From: Firmicutes bacterium UBA3936 | Lineage (GTDB): Bacteria > Bacillota > Dethiobacteria > Dethiobacterales > Dethiobacteraceae | Direction: 5' to 3' | DNA: 13,130 nucleotides | Assembly (NCBI GenBank): GCA_002385745.1 | Contig: DGEC01000022.1 | Span: 1-13,130 of the forward strand | Part shown: positions 6,650 to 13,130 of the stretch, one piece after another | Numbering within the stretch: position 1 is the stretch's first letter | Layout: every line of letters begins with the position of its first letter | Translations under genes and position numbers: made by a program | The notes under the pieces: model-generated | Told to the model about the DNA's origin: nothing | Databases searched by the model: none | The model's input: the letters and a program-made list of their open reading frames with translations, nothing else

Positions 6650-8185
6650 ATGTCAACAAGCAAAGGGATAGTTAAATGGACAGGCATTGTAACTGTTCTG
6701 CTCATAATTTCCAAAATAACGGGCCTCTTGCGGGAAACGGCCATTGCCTACCGGTTCGGGACAACGGTGGCGGCCGACGCTTACCTGATGGCTGCGCTGC
6801 TGCCGCAAATACTGTTTCTTGCCTTCAGCGACGCCGTTAAAACGGCTTTTATTCCTATTTACAGCCAGTATCACGAGAAAAAAGACGGCAACGCCTTTGC
6901 CTTTACCGCTTATGTGATCAGCGGCGGCATTATTCTGCTTCTAAGCGGGCTTTTGGTCTTTTTTGCTCCCGTTCTGGTACGCCTGGCAGCCCCCGGCTTT
7001 ACGGGCAGGGCTTACACGCTGACGGTGACCATGTCGCGCATCCTTTTACCCGGGCTCTTTTTCTTCGGGCTGGCCGGGCTGGCCGGCGGAATCCTGCACA
7101 CAAAGAAGAATTTTATTGTTCCCGCCCTGACCGCTTATCCAAGCAACCTGATCATCATAATTTTTACAGTTTTTTTTGGCGCCGGCTACGGCATAACCGG
7201 CGTGGCCTGGGCCACCCTTGCCGGGTTTGCCAGCCAGTTTCTGATTCAGCTTCCCGCCCTGCTCAAGCACGGAATCTTCAGCCAAAGGAAGTTTTTGTGG
7301 CGCCATCCCGGAATCCGGAAAATGGCAGTTTTAATACCGCCCGTTATTCTTTCCGGGTCTGCTACGGAATTGAAGAATATTGTTGACCGCATATTTGGTT
7401 CTTTGCTGCCCGAGGGCGGCATTGCGGCCCTCAACTATGCCAACCGGGTCTTCCTGCTGCCCAACGGCGTAGTGGTCACCGCCCTGCTGACGGTAATCTT
7501 TCCTCTTTTAGTGGAGCTTTTTCTAAAAGAGGAAATGACGGGCTTTAAAAAGCTTTTGCGCCAGGGAATGGCAATGATAATTCTTCTGGTTCTGCCCATG
7601 ATGACGGGTCTTGTCATCCTGCGCGAACCCATTATCCGCTTGCTTTTTGAGCGGGGCGCCTTCGGCGCGCAGGCGACAAAAATAACGGCGGAAAGCCTGG
7701 CTTTCTACAGTCTCGGGCTTTTGTTCATGGGCGGGCAAATGCTTTTGACAAGGGTGTTTTTCGCGCTCCGAGACACCGTTACCCCCATGCTGGTTACCTT
7801 TGCCACGGTAGCCGTTAATGCTTTTTTTAACTGGCTTCTTATCAAACCCATGCAGCATTCCGGCATTGCCCTTGGGACATCGCTTGCCCTGGCCTGCAAT
7901 CTGGCCGCCCTCTGGGTGCTGCTGCGCAAACGAATCGGGCCTCTCGGCGGCCGCAGGCTGCTTGTCACTTTCTGTAAAGCTGCCCTTGCTTCCATGGCAA
8001 TGGGTATAGTATTATTTTATGGACGGACATTTTTAACGGTCTCCGGTTTGCTTCTGCTCGCCTGCCGGTTCTTGGCCGTTGCTGCGGCGGGCACGGCTGT
8101 TTTTCTGCTTGCCGCCCGGCTGCTGCGAATCGAAGAACTGGGGCAAATTCTGTCGCTTGTGCGCAGTAAAGAGAAATTATTCTGA
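6650..8185 (+). CDS. murJ: MurJ/MviN-family lipid flippase
   Basis: This is a 511-aa, hydrophobic MOP-superfamily protein with the length and hydrophobic pattern expected for about 14 membrane helices. MurJ flips lipid II across the cytoplasmic membrane. The N-terminal family signature is visible: SKITGLLRE (21-29) and the AADAYLMA segment (41-48), with Arg28 and Asp43 at functionally important positions of MurJ. LLPEGGIAALNYANRVFLLPNG and LLFERGAF in the second half are also typical. The ATG at 6650 has GGGAG at 6636-6640. The gap from tagA copy 2 is 98 bases (6552-6649), in which I found no convincing promoter or terminator. Because the gene sits in a wall-polymer run, its cargo could be an undecaprenyl-linked polymer intermediate instead of, or besides, lipid II; the sequence does not decide this. 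Confidence 0.9.
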   Translation: MSTSKGIVKWTGIVTVLLIISKITGLLRETAIAYRFGTTVAADAYLMAALLPQILFLAFSDAVKTAFIPIYSQYHEKKDGNAFAFTAYVISGGIILLLSGLLVFFAPVLVRLAAPGFTGRAYTLTVTMSRILLPGLFFFGLAGLAGGILHTKKNFIVPALTAYPSNLIIIIFTVFFGAGYGITGVAWATLAGFASQFLIQLPALLKHGIFSQRKFLWRHPGIRKMAVLIPPVILSGSATELKNIVDRIFGSLLPEGGIAALNYANRVFLLPNGVVVTALLTVIFPLLVELFLKEEMTGFKKLLRQGMAMIILLVLPMMTGLVILREPIIRLLFERGAFGAQATKITAESLAFYSLGLLFMGGQMLLTRVFFALRDTVTPMLVTFATVAVNAFFNWLLIKPMQHSGIALGTSLALACNLAALWVLLRKRIGPLGGRRLLVTFCKAALASMAMGIVLFYGRTFLTVSGLLLLACRFLAVAAAGTAVFLLAARLLRIEELGQILSLVRSKEKLF

Positions 8186-8211
8186 CCAATTGCTTAGATT
8201 AATCGTTTCAT

Positions 8212-8241
8212 ACCCCCAAAATCGGAGCGGAAGTTTACGAA
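8212..8241 (+). promoter_or_regulatory. SigI-type promoter of the sigI-rsgI operon
   Basis: ACCCCC (8212-8217) followed directly by an A-tract (8218-8221) gives the -35, and CGAA (8238-8241) the -10, with 20 bases between the two boxes. These match the SigI promoter elements described in Bacillus subtilis and Clostridium thermocellum (ACCCCC or A-tract -35, CGAA/CGWA -10). No sigma-A-like pair is evident in the 80-base gap. The position directly before sigI suggests positive autoregulation, restrained by RsgI. Transcription should begin about 8247-8249. Confidence 0.8.
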
Positions 8242-8265
8242 CTAAATAGTAAGGGAGGAAAAACC

Positions 8266-9021
8266 GTGGTCATACGCAGAAGTGGCCAAGGTCTATCTGT
8301 CCCGGAAGAACTGTTAGAACAGGCAAAAAACGGCGATAAACAAAGCCGGGAAGCCTTAATCAAGGCTTTTAAGCCATACATAATACGCATTGCCTCTGCC
8401 CACTGCGGCCGCTACCTGCACAGCGGCCATGACGAAGAGATTTCCATTGCACTTTTGGCACTCAATGAAGCCATTGACAGTTATGAGCCGGGGCAAGGCA
8501 GCAGCTTTTCCGGTTTTGTAAACGTTGTTGTAAAAAGACGGCTCATAGATTATTCCCGCCGCAGCAAGCATAGAAAATATGAAATTCCCTTCTCTGAATT
8601 CCATGATGATTCCGAGACTGCCGATGAAACCGCCGCCCTGCAGATGGTGGAGCAAAAGGAAGCGGAAAGGGTTTACAGGCAGCAACAGGAATCAAGGGAC
8701 CGCAGGGAAGAAATATTATATTATACCAAGTTGCTGGCCGAGTATAATATTACGCTGGCCGAACTGGTGAAGTGTTCTCCCAAACACAAATCGGCTCGCC
8801 GGCGCGCAATAGCGGCGGCACAAATGATTGCCGAAAATCCGGAACTGGTTAAGTATTTCCGGCTGTACAAGGAACTGCCGCTCAAGGAAATTGAAAACCG
8901 GCTGCCTTTCAGCCGCAAAACTCTGGAAAGGCACAGAAAATACATCGTGGCGCTGCTGCTTGTCCAGATTGAAGACTTTCCGCATCTCCGCGACTACCTG
9001 AAAGGGGATAGCGAGGCATGA
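8266..9021 (+). CDS. sigI: RNA polymerase sigma factor SigI
   Basis: SigI is a sigma-70-family alternative factor held inactive by its membrane partner RsgI. It responds to heat or wall signals in Bacillus and to polysaccharides in cellulolytic clostridia. The protein is 251 aa. HDEEISIALLALNEAIDSYEP (55-75) and FVNVVVKRRLIDYSRR (84-99) form the sigma region 2-like part that binds the -10 element and core enzyme. A charged linker follows at about 110-150. Residues 160-245 are the SigI-specific C-terminal domain, with LAELVKCSPKHKSARR (165-180) and the helix-turn-helix-like stretch LPFSRKTLERHRKYIVAL (213-230) for -35 contact. Translation starts at GTG 8266 with AGGGAGG at 8252-8258. The stop overlaps the rsgI start (ATGA). 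The target genes cannot be told from this window, though the position beside wall-polymer genes fits envelope control. Confidence 0.93.
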   Translation: MVIRRSGQGLSVPEELLEQAKNGDKQSREALIKAFKPYIIRIASAHCGRYLHSGHDEEISIALLALNEAIDSYEPGQGSSFSGFVNVVVKRRLIDYSRRSKHRKYEIPFSEFHDDSETADETAALQMVEQKEAERVYRQQQESRDRREEILYYTKLLAEYNITLAELVKCSPKHKSARRRAIAAAQMIAENPELVKYFRLYKELPLKEIENRLPFSRKTLERHRKYIVALLLVQIEDFPHLRDYLKGDSEA

Positions 9022-9674
9022 AAATAAAGGGCCTTGTCCTGGAGGTACAAAAGAATAGCGTGACCGTGCTGACCCCGGACGGAGAATTTCGCCGGCTTCC
9101 CAAAAGAGGCGCGGTTAATGTGGGTGATGAATACTCCTACAGTACATTTAACTTCTACCCGCTGACCGGAGTAGCAGCCGCCATTACCGTCTTGCTTGTC
9201 TCCGGGCTGATCTTAGCGTCCCTCTCCAACCCGCTGACCGTGGCAGAGCCGCCAAAAGGCGGCGAACCCTCCGGAGACGGGCTGATAGTCGCCCGGGAGG
9301 AAGCAAACAGGGAAGAAGAGAACAGCCAAAATGAAGAGAATCAGCTTGGAGAAGCTTTGGAAGAGACGGTAGAACCCGCTCAGGGAGAAGACGCTCTCCT
9401 GCCGCCGCAGGAGGAAGAAGTAAATGAACCTCCCGCGCCGCCCGTAGAAAGCGAAGAGCAGGAGTCCGCTCCCGAAGTAGAAGGCAACCAGGAAGAAGCG
9501 GCAGCTTCCGAAGAAGAGGAAGAACCGGCGCCCACGGGCGAAGAAGAAGGTGAAGAAATCCCCGAGGAGCCTGTGATCGTACCGGCGGAAGCGGAGGATG
9601 ACGAGGAAACCGGGCCTTTGTTCAAGGAGGCACTGCGCAAAATCCGCGACTGGTACCTTAATCTTGTGCAGTAG
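9018..9674 (+). CDS. rsgI: RsgI-type anti-sigma factor with acidic Glu/Pro-rich outside tail
   Basis: The protein is 218 aa and begins inside the sigI stop (ATGA overlap). Residues 1-40 are the cytoplasmic RsgI N-terminal domain that binds SigI (MKIKGLVLEVQKNSVTVLTP at 1-20, then EFRRLP and NVGDEY). One membrane segment spans about 48-69. Residues 77-198 are low-complexity, with about 42 Glu and 4 Asp, many Pro and Ala, and only three basic residues. The last 20 residues (199-218, from GPLFKEAL to the terminal NLVQ) look like an amphipathic helix with Trp and Tyr. The usual conserved RsgI region just outside the membrane, with its DINPS-like motif and autoproteolysis site, is absent. The only Asn-Pro outside the membrane segment at its edge is N71-P72. 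No carbohydrate-binding or enzymatic sensor domain is present. It probably restrains SigI, but how it senses a signal is unclear. Confidence 0.85.
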   Translation: MKIKGLVLEVQKNSVTVLTPDGEFRRLPKRGAVNVGDEYSYSTFNFYPLTGVAAAITVLLVSGLILASLSNPLTVAEPPKGGEPSGDGLIVAREEANREEENSQNEENQLGEALEETVEPAQGEDALLPPQEEEVNEPPAPPVESEEQESAPEVEGNQEEAAASEEEEEPAPTGEEEGEEIPEEPVIVPAEAEDDEETGPLFKEALRKIRDWYLNLVQ

Positions 9675-9703
9675 ACTAATTATTAAGTAATAGGAAAAAA
9701 TAT

Positions 9704-9739
9704 ACCCGCGGAAGTCAGAAGAAACTCCGCGGGTTTTTT
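9704..9739. terminator. Bidirectional intrinsic terminator between rsgI and the LCP gene
   Basis: ACCCGCGGA (9704-9712) pairs perfectly with TCCGCGGGT (9726-9734), a 9-bp GC-rich stem with a 13-base loop. On the + strand T's run through 9739, ending the rsgI transcript 30 bases after its stop. On the - strand the stem is followed by TATATTTTTTCC (complement of 9692-9703), ending the LCP transcript, whose stop codon is at 9750-9752. One structure therefore serves two convergent operons. Confidence 0.9.
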
Positions 9740-9749
9740 ATTGCCTTTT

Positions 9750-10679
9750 TTAGTTCCAGCGCAGGTAAGAATCTATAGTTTGCTCGAGAAACTCATCATC
9801 AAGAATGACATAGGCGGTGCCGCCTATCAAGCCGTTTTTGCCCTGCAGGGTAACGGCTGCAATTTCTTCCATATCCAGTCCGGCGGCCATTTTGGCAAGG
9901 GACAGCGCCTTGACAAGCGAGAGGTCTGTCCGCACGTATTCTGCCGCCTGCTCCAGCAGCTTGGGCAGCCTGAACAGATTTTCCGCCTGCAGGGTCTCGG
10001 TCGCCACAGCCTTTAAAAACTTCTGCTGGCGCCGCATGCGGCCAAAATCCGCCTCCGGATCACCGCGGTAGCGCACATATGCCAGGGCCTCAAGGCCGTT
10101 TAACTTTTGAACGCCGGGCTGGAGAACAACGGGCGGCAGGCCGTCGCCATAGGTGATGACTTCTATGGTTTTCTCCACATCTATGGTTACTCCGCCCAGT
10201 GTCTCAACAATATGCTGGAATCCGGCAAAGTTTGTGTAAACATAGTGGTTAATTGGCACCCCCAGCAGTTTTTCCACGGTGGCGCGCATGAGGTTGATGC
10301 CGCCGTAGGCCATGGCGGCGTTTATTTTGTCCGGCCCGCGGCCGGGTATTTCAACACGGGAATCCCGGGGTATGGAAATCATGGCCGTCTCGCCTGTGTC
10401 ATGGTTAATACTCATAATGATAATGGCATCGGCCCTGGCAGCTTCATTTTTCCGCTGGTCAACCCCAAGGATAAGAATATTGGTGATGTTTTTGTCCGGT
10501 TCTTTCTGCACTGTTTCACGGTGCTCGTAGTAGTACTCTCCTTCTTCCGGGACCTCCTCATAGATGCGGGCCCAGACGGACCAGCCCCAGGCAGACCCGG
10601 CCACTAGCAGAAGCAGCAGGATAAACAGGATAAACAGCAGTATTTTTTTTCCCTTGCTACAGCTCTTATTCCGGTCCAT
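9750..10679 (-). CDS. LytR-CpsA-Psr (LCP) family wall-polymer ligase
   Basis: LCP proteins transfer lipid-linked wall glycopolymers onto peptidoglycan on the outer face of the membrane. The protein is 309 aa: a short basic N-terminus, one membrane anchor (about 12-32), then the LCP domain. ILILGVDQR (68-76), RADAIIIMSIN (82-92), ISIPRDSRVEIPG (101-113) and KINAAMAYGG (118-127) line the lipid-phosphate pocket in this family. YVRYRGDPEADFGRMRRQQKFL (201-222) carries the paired conserved arginines. Asp84, Arg105, Arg203/205 and Arg214/217 are the expected key residues. There is no extra C-terminal domain. The ATG (complement of 10677-10679) has GGAAGGAG eight bases or so upstream. It follows tagO by 80 bases on the same strand and is probably cotranscribed. 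The symbol is left blank because family members (TagT/TagU/TagV/LytR/CpsA) cannot be told apart by sequence alone. Confidence 0.93.
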   Translation of the reverse strand: MDRNKSCSKGKKILLFILFILLLLLVAGSAWGWSVWARIYEEVPEEGEYYYEHRETVQKEPDKNITNILILGVDQRKNEAARADAIIIMSINHDTGETAMISIPRDSRVEIPGRGPDKINAAMAYGGINLMRATVEKLLGVPINHYVYTNFAGFQHIVETLGGVTIDVEKTIEVITYGDGLPPVVLQPGVQKLNGLEALAYVRYRGDPEADFGRMRRQQKFLKAVATETLQAENLFRLPKLLEQAAEYVRTDLSLVKALSLAKMAAGLDMEEIAAVTLQGKNGLIGGTAYVILDDEFLEQTIDSYLRWN

Positions 10680-10709
10680 TTGTATGCTCCTTCCTAAACG
10701 GCAGCCGGC

Positions 10710-10749
10710 GGGACCCGGCCCGGTCTCCCCGGGCTTTTGTCCCGGTCCC
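10710..10749 (-). other. GC-rich nested hairpin between tagO and the LCP gene
   Basis: Outer arms GGGACC (10710-10715) and GGTCCC (10744-10749) are complementary and can extend by GG/CC past one bulged base. Inside them GCCCGG (10718-10723) and CCGGGC (10729-10734) form a tight stem with a 5-base loop. On the coding (-) strand no T-run follows, so it should not stop transcription. It ends about 16 bases before the LCP ribosome site and could affect mRNA stability or translation. The function is unproven. Confidence 0.4.
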
Positions 10750-10759
10750 AGCGCTTTGG

Positions 10760-11698
10760 CTAATAGATGCGGTTGACCAGATAAACTGCAGATAGTCCAA
10801 AAGCAATGGCCAGGCAGTATAAGGCAAGCACTGCCTGCCGGTGGGTAAGTCCCCTGTTCAGCAAACGGTGGTGAATGTGCCTTTTGTCCGCCGCAAAGAT
10901 GGGCTTGCCCCTGGAATAGCGGCGCAGAATGGCAAAGGAAGTATCGAAAATGGGAACACCGAGAATGATAACGGGAATAACAAAGGTATATACGGTAACC
11001 ATCTTCAGTAAACCCATGGTGGACAGGACGGCAATGGTAAAACCTAAAAACATGCTGCCCGAATCGCCAAGGAAAATTTTTGCCGGGTAGAAATTATAGC
11101 GCAGGAAACCGAGTATGGCGCCTGCCAGCCCCAGCGACAAGAGTACAACCGGCATGCTGCTTTGCGTCCTCAGCCCGATAAGGGAAATTGTCAGCAGGGC
11201 AATTGTGGAAATGCCCGCTGCCAGGCCGTCCAGACCGTCGATGAGGTTAATGGAATTGGTTACGGCCACAATCCAGAAAATTGTCACGGGAATGCTCATC
11301 ATCCCGAGCTCAAAGTAGCCATCAAAGGGATTGGTGATAAAGTTTACCCGGACGCCGAACAGGACGACAAGGACGGCAGCTGCGACTTGTCCCAAAAGTT
11401 TTGCCAGGGGAGGCAGGGAGTAAATGTCGTCGATGGCACCTAAAAGAAGAATAAAGGTGCCGCCGATCAGAAGCCCGGCTACCTGCGGGTCGTACTCAAG
11501 ATGCAGCAAATAGGCGGCAATGGCAAGAAAGCCGCAGTAGACGGCAGGTCCGCCAAAACGCGGCATGACTTTCCGGTGAACCTTGCGTTGACTTGGCATG
11601 TCCAGGGCGCCGATGCGGTAGGCAAGACGGATTACCAGCGGAGTGATGAAAAGTGTTATGAAAAAGGCAACAGCAAAAACAACCAGATAAAGTTCCAT
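10760..11698 (-). CDS. tagO: Undecaprenyl-phosphate GlcNAc-1-phosphate transferase (TagO/WecA/MraY superfamily)
   Basis: This 312-aa polytopic enzyme of the polyprenyl-phosphate N-acetylhexosamine-1-phosphate transferase family starts wall-polymer synthesis by moving GlcNAc-1-P from UDP-GlcNAc to undecaprenyl phosphate. Family motifs appear in order: HRKVMPRFGG (41-50), the metal-binding DD in GAIDDIYSL (87-95), NSINLIDGLDGLAAG (148-162), FLGDSGSMFLGF (209-220) and DKRHIHHRLL (271-280). The frame stays open to an ATG at 11828-11830, but that codon lies inside the -35 box of the promoter. The ATG at 11696-11698 is preceded by AGAGGGGGAT and gives the normal hydrophobic N-terminus, so I use it. 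It matches TagO/WecA rather than MraY in length and in its HIHHRL motif. The downstream neighbour is the LCP ligase. Its product would be the acceptor for a TagA enzyme. Confidence 0.92.
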   Translation of the reverse strand: MELYLVVFAVAFFITLFITPLVIRLAYRIGALDMPSQRKVHRKVMPRFGGPAVYCGFLAIAAYLLHLEYDPQVAGLLIGGTFILLLGAIDDIYSLPPLAKLLGQVAAAVLVVLFGVRVNFITNPFDGYFELGMMSIPVTIFWIVAVTNSINLIDGLDGLAAGISTIALLTISLIGLRTQSSMPVVLLSLGLAGAILGFLRYNFYPAKIFLGDSGSMFLGFTIAVLSTMGLLKMVTVYTFVIPVIILGVPIFDTSFAILRRYSRGKPIFAADKRHIHHRLLNRGLTHRQAVLALYCLAIAFGLSAVYLVNRIY

Positions 11699-11725
11699 AT
11701 TATCCCCCTCTGTCCTCCGGTTCCA

Positions 11726-11775
11726 AACTGTGTTTTCAGGCAGTATTTTTGTCTTTTTGCCCTGGCGAAACAGCT
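11726..11775 (-). promoter_or_regulatory. Structured 5' leader of tagO
   Basis: In the leader of about 97 bases on the - strand, the complements of 11758-11775 and 11726-11742 can pair in an imperfect stem. The pairing is CAGG-bulge-CA with TGCCTG, then TTT with AAA, then CTG with CAG beyond small internal loops. The loop is A-rich. No T-run follows, so it is not a plain terminator, and I do not recognise a known riboswitch. The assignment is tentative. Confidence 0.25.
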
Positions 11776-11801
11776 CTCTTTTTGCTTGTACAACTTTTAT
11801 T

Positions 11802-11830
11802 ATTATAACGGAATCTCCCTTTGTCGACAA
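11802..11830 (-). promoter_or_regulatory. Sigma-A-like promoter of tagO-LCP operon
   Basis: On the - strand TTGTCG (complement of 11825-11830) and a perfect TATAAT (complement of 11802-11807) are separated by exactly 17 bases. Four of six -35 bases match consensus. Transcription would begin near 11795, about 97 bases before the tagO ATG. The -35 lies in a perfect 10-base palindrome, TTGTCGACAA (11821-11830), which could be a regulator site or chance. Confidence 0.75.
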
Positions 11831-11902
11831 TACCTAACCGGAAGTCTCCGCAAAAAACGAAAGAATCGCCGGTTCCCGCCGCACAAGGCAAGGGCCCGGA
11901 TA

Positions 11903-13130
11903 CTAAAGGGACTTGTCCCGTGAAAACATGACCTTGATTGTCTTCAGCATGATATTCAGGTCAAGGAGAGGCGTGGCGGCTTTGGCGTAAAGCAGGTCAT
12001 AGCGGAGCTTGTCCTGGGGTGAGGTGCTGTATTTTCCCGAAACCTGGGCCAGCCCGGTAATTCCCGTATTAATCATATGGCGGTAGGCATAGCCGGGCAG
12101 TTCTTTGCAGTATTTTTCAACAAACACCGGCCGCTCGGGACGGGGGCCGACAATGCTCATGTCGCCTTTTAAAACATTGATGAGCTGGGGGATTTCGTCA
12201 ATGCGGGTCATGCGCAAAATGCGCCCCACTTTTGTTACCCTCCCGTCCTTTTCGGAAGAAAGCACGGGACCCGTCCGGGCTTCGGCATTATTAATCATGG
12301 TGCGGAATTTATAAAGCTGAAAAACCTTGTTGTTGCGGCCCACCCTTTTCTGGGTATAAAAAACCGGGCCGGGAGACGTGAGCTTGATTGCCAAGGCGGC
12401 AGCCAGGGAAAAGGGCAGGGTTATGACTAAACCGATTACGGCAACCAGGCAGTCAAAGATTCTTTTCAGCTGTTCCATGCCGTGTGTTTTCCCGAGGCTT
12501 ACCTGAATGACCGGCGTATCCTCAAACTGGCTGAGAACGGACTGGGAAACCATGATTTCATAGAGATTGGGAACAAGATAAACAGTACAACCGTATTTTA
12601 CACCCAATAGTATGGCTTTGGTTTTTGTTTCCCAGGCAAGGGAGCCGCTGATGAGCAGCTCATCAGGACCACGGGAAGCAATGATATCTTCGGTGTCCTC
12701 AAAGGTCCCAAGAACAGGCAGACCGCCTTTTGCCAGCCTGTTTTCGGTGACAACGCCAAGCAGGCGGTCCCTGCCGTTTAGCTTATTGCTTAAATATTCC
12801 GTTTCGCCGCTTTCGGCAATTATGACAACCTTTCTGGCAGGGGTTACTTTCCGTTCAAAGGACAAAAGCAGCCAGCGCCAGGCTATCAGCGTCGGCGCAA
12901 AAATCAAGGCAAAGACAAAAAGGACGCGGGGCGGCACGACATAGTAGGGAATGTTGTAACTCAAGACGATAATGGCTAGGCTGATAAAAACCAGGGATGC
13001 CATTGCGCCCGCCATGATATCGGCCCAGCTTTTGTTGGCGGTGTTATAAAGCCCGTAAAAGTTGAAGATCAGAAGTGACAGCAGGGAAAGCAGCGCAAAA
13101 ATCAGCAGATAGAGGTCCCTGAAAGCCAAA
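11903..13130 (-). CDS. Membrane polyprenyl glycosylphosphotransferase (bacterial sugar transferase), 5' end missing
   Basis: The visible part is about 408 residues, ending at TAG (complement of 11903-11905). The frame is open to the window edge. A TTG near 13129 is not a credible start, because the family normally has further N-terminal membrane helices, so the gene continues outside. Membrane segments are at about 6-26, 39-57, 67-89. Residues 98-215 form the CoA-binding-like (Rossmann) middle domain. A membrane helix at 224-248 leads into the catalytic sugar-transferase domain: KLTSPGPVFYTQKRVG (249-264), YKFRTM (273-278), RIDEIPQLINVLKGDMSIVGPRPE (309-332) with the catalytic Asp311-Glu312 pair, and NTGITGLAQVSGKY (354-367). 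Such WbaP/PglC-type enzymes load a sugar-1-phosphate onto undecaprenyl phosphate. The sugar is unknown. The next gene, tagO, has its own promoter, and I see no clear terminator in the 11831-11902 gap. Confidence 0.9.
   Translation of the reverse strand, partial: LAFRDLYLLIFALLSLLSLLIFNFYGLYNTANKSWADIMAGAMASLVFISLAIIVLSYNIPYYVVPPRVLFVFALIFAPTLIAWRWLLLSFERKVTPARKVVIIAESGETEYLSNKLNGRDRLLGVVTENRLAKGGLPVLGTFEDTEDIIASRGPDELLISGSLAWETKTKAILLGVKYGCTVYLVPNLYEIMVSQSVLSQFEDTPVIQVSLGKTHGMEQLKRIFDCLVAVIGLVITLPFSLAAALAIKLTSPGPVFYTQKRVGRNNKVFQLYKFRTMINNAEARTGPVLSSEKDGRVTKVGRILRMTRIDEIPQLINVLKGDMSIVGPRPERPVFVEKYCKELPGYAYRHMINTGITGLAQVSGKYSTSPQDKLRYDLLYAKAATPLLDLNIMLKTIKVMFSRDKSL

Noticed and set aside
7790..7796. 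ACCCCC inside murJ as a second SigI promoter
   Set aside because: No A-tract and no CGAA at the right distance.
9380..9640. Ser-rich open frame on the - strand opposite the RsgI tail
   Set aside because: It is the mirror image of the Glu-rich codons of rsgI and has no start context or domain.
10718..10738. Stem GCCCGG/CCGGGC followed by TTTT as a + strand terminator
   Set aside because: No + strand gene precedes it, and on the - strand, where the genes are, no T-run follows.
11699..11830. N-terminal extension of tagO by 44 codons
   Set aside because: The upstream ATG falls inside the -35 element, the extension is charged and unlike the family, and the internal ATG has a good ribosome site.
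11907..11918. GGGAC/GTCCC hairpin at the end of the sugar transferase gene as a terminator
   Set aside because: It has only five pairs, a two-base loop and overlaps the last codons; just three T's follow on the - strand.

Overview
The window looks like part of a low-to-mid GC Gram-positive chromosome, most probably a spore-former-type Firmicute of class Clostridia (Peptococcaceae/Desulfotomaculum-like lineages are my best guess). This rests on the gene content: a SigI/RsgI pair, a CsaB pyruvyltransferase, TagA-type glycosyltransferases, a DUF5693 protein and an S41 peptidase carrying a copper-amine-oxidase-type stalk domain. It also rests on strong Shine-Dalgarno sites. The species is not identifiable from the sequence alone. 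I see no tRNA, rRNA, CRISPR array, insertion sequence or phage gene.

Layout. Positions 1-9674 are read on the + strand and 9750-13130 on the - strand. The two groups converge on a shared bidirectional terminator at 9704-9739. The + strand group begins with the 3' end of an S41 (CtpA-like) peptidase. A sigma-A-like promoter (626-654) follows, then a tightly packed run: tagA copy 1, a wecC-type UDP-ManNAc dehydrogenase, a DUF5693 membrane protein, csaB, tagA copy 2 and a MurJ/MviN flippase. A separate two-gene operon, sigI-rsgI, comes next and is preceded by a very recognisable SigI-type promoter (ACCCCC...CGAA), which implies autoregulation. The - strand group, in transcription order, is a membrane sugar-phosphate transferase (5' end cut by the window), tagO (own promoter at 11802-11830) and an LCP (LytR-CpsA-Psr) ligase.

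How it fits together (inference from families). Almost every step of making a secondary cell-wall polymer is here. TagO puts GlcNAc-1-P on undecaprenyl phosphate, and a TagA adds ManNAc. The WecC-type enzyme supplies ManNAcA donor, and CsaB adds a pyruvyl ketal, the modification that anchors SLH-domain proteins. A MurJ-family protein flips a lipid-linked intermediate, and the LCP protein links polymer to peptidoglycan. The DUF5693 protein, locked between wecC and csaB, is the least understood member. The UDP-GlcNAc 2-epimerase needed to make UDP-ManNAc, a polymerase and SLH proteins are not in the window.

The most notable points are the SigI promoter, an RsgI whose outside part is an acidic Glu/Pro-rich tail instead of the usual conserved domain, two diverged TagA paralogues, and the DUF5693-CsaB coupling.
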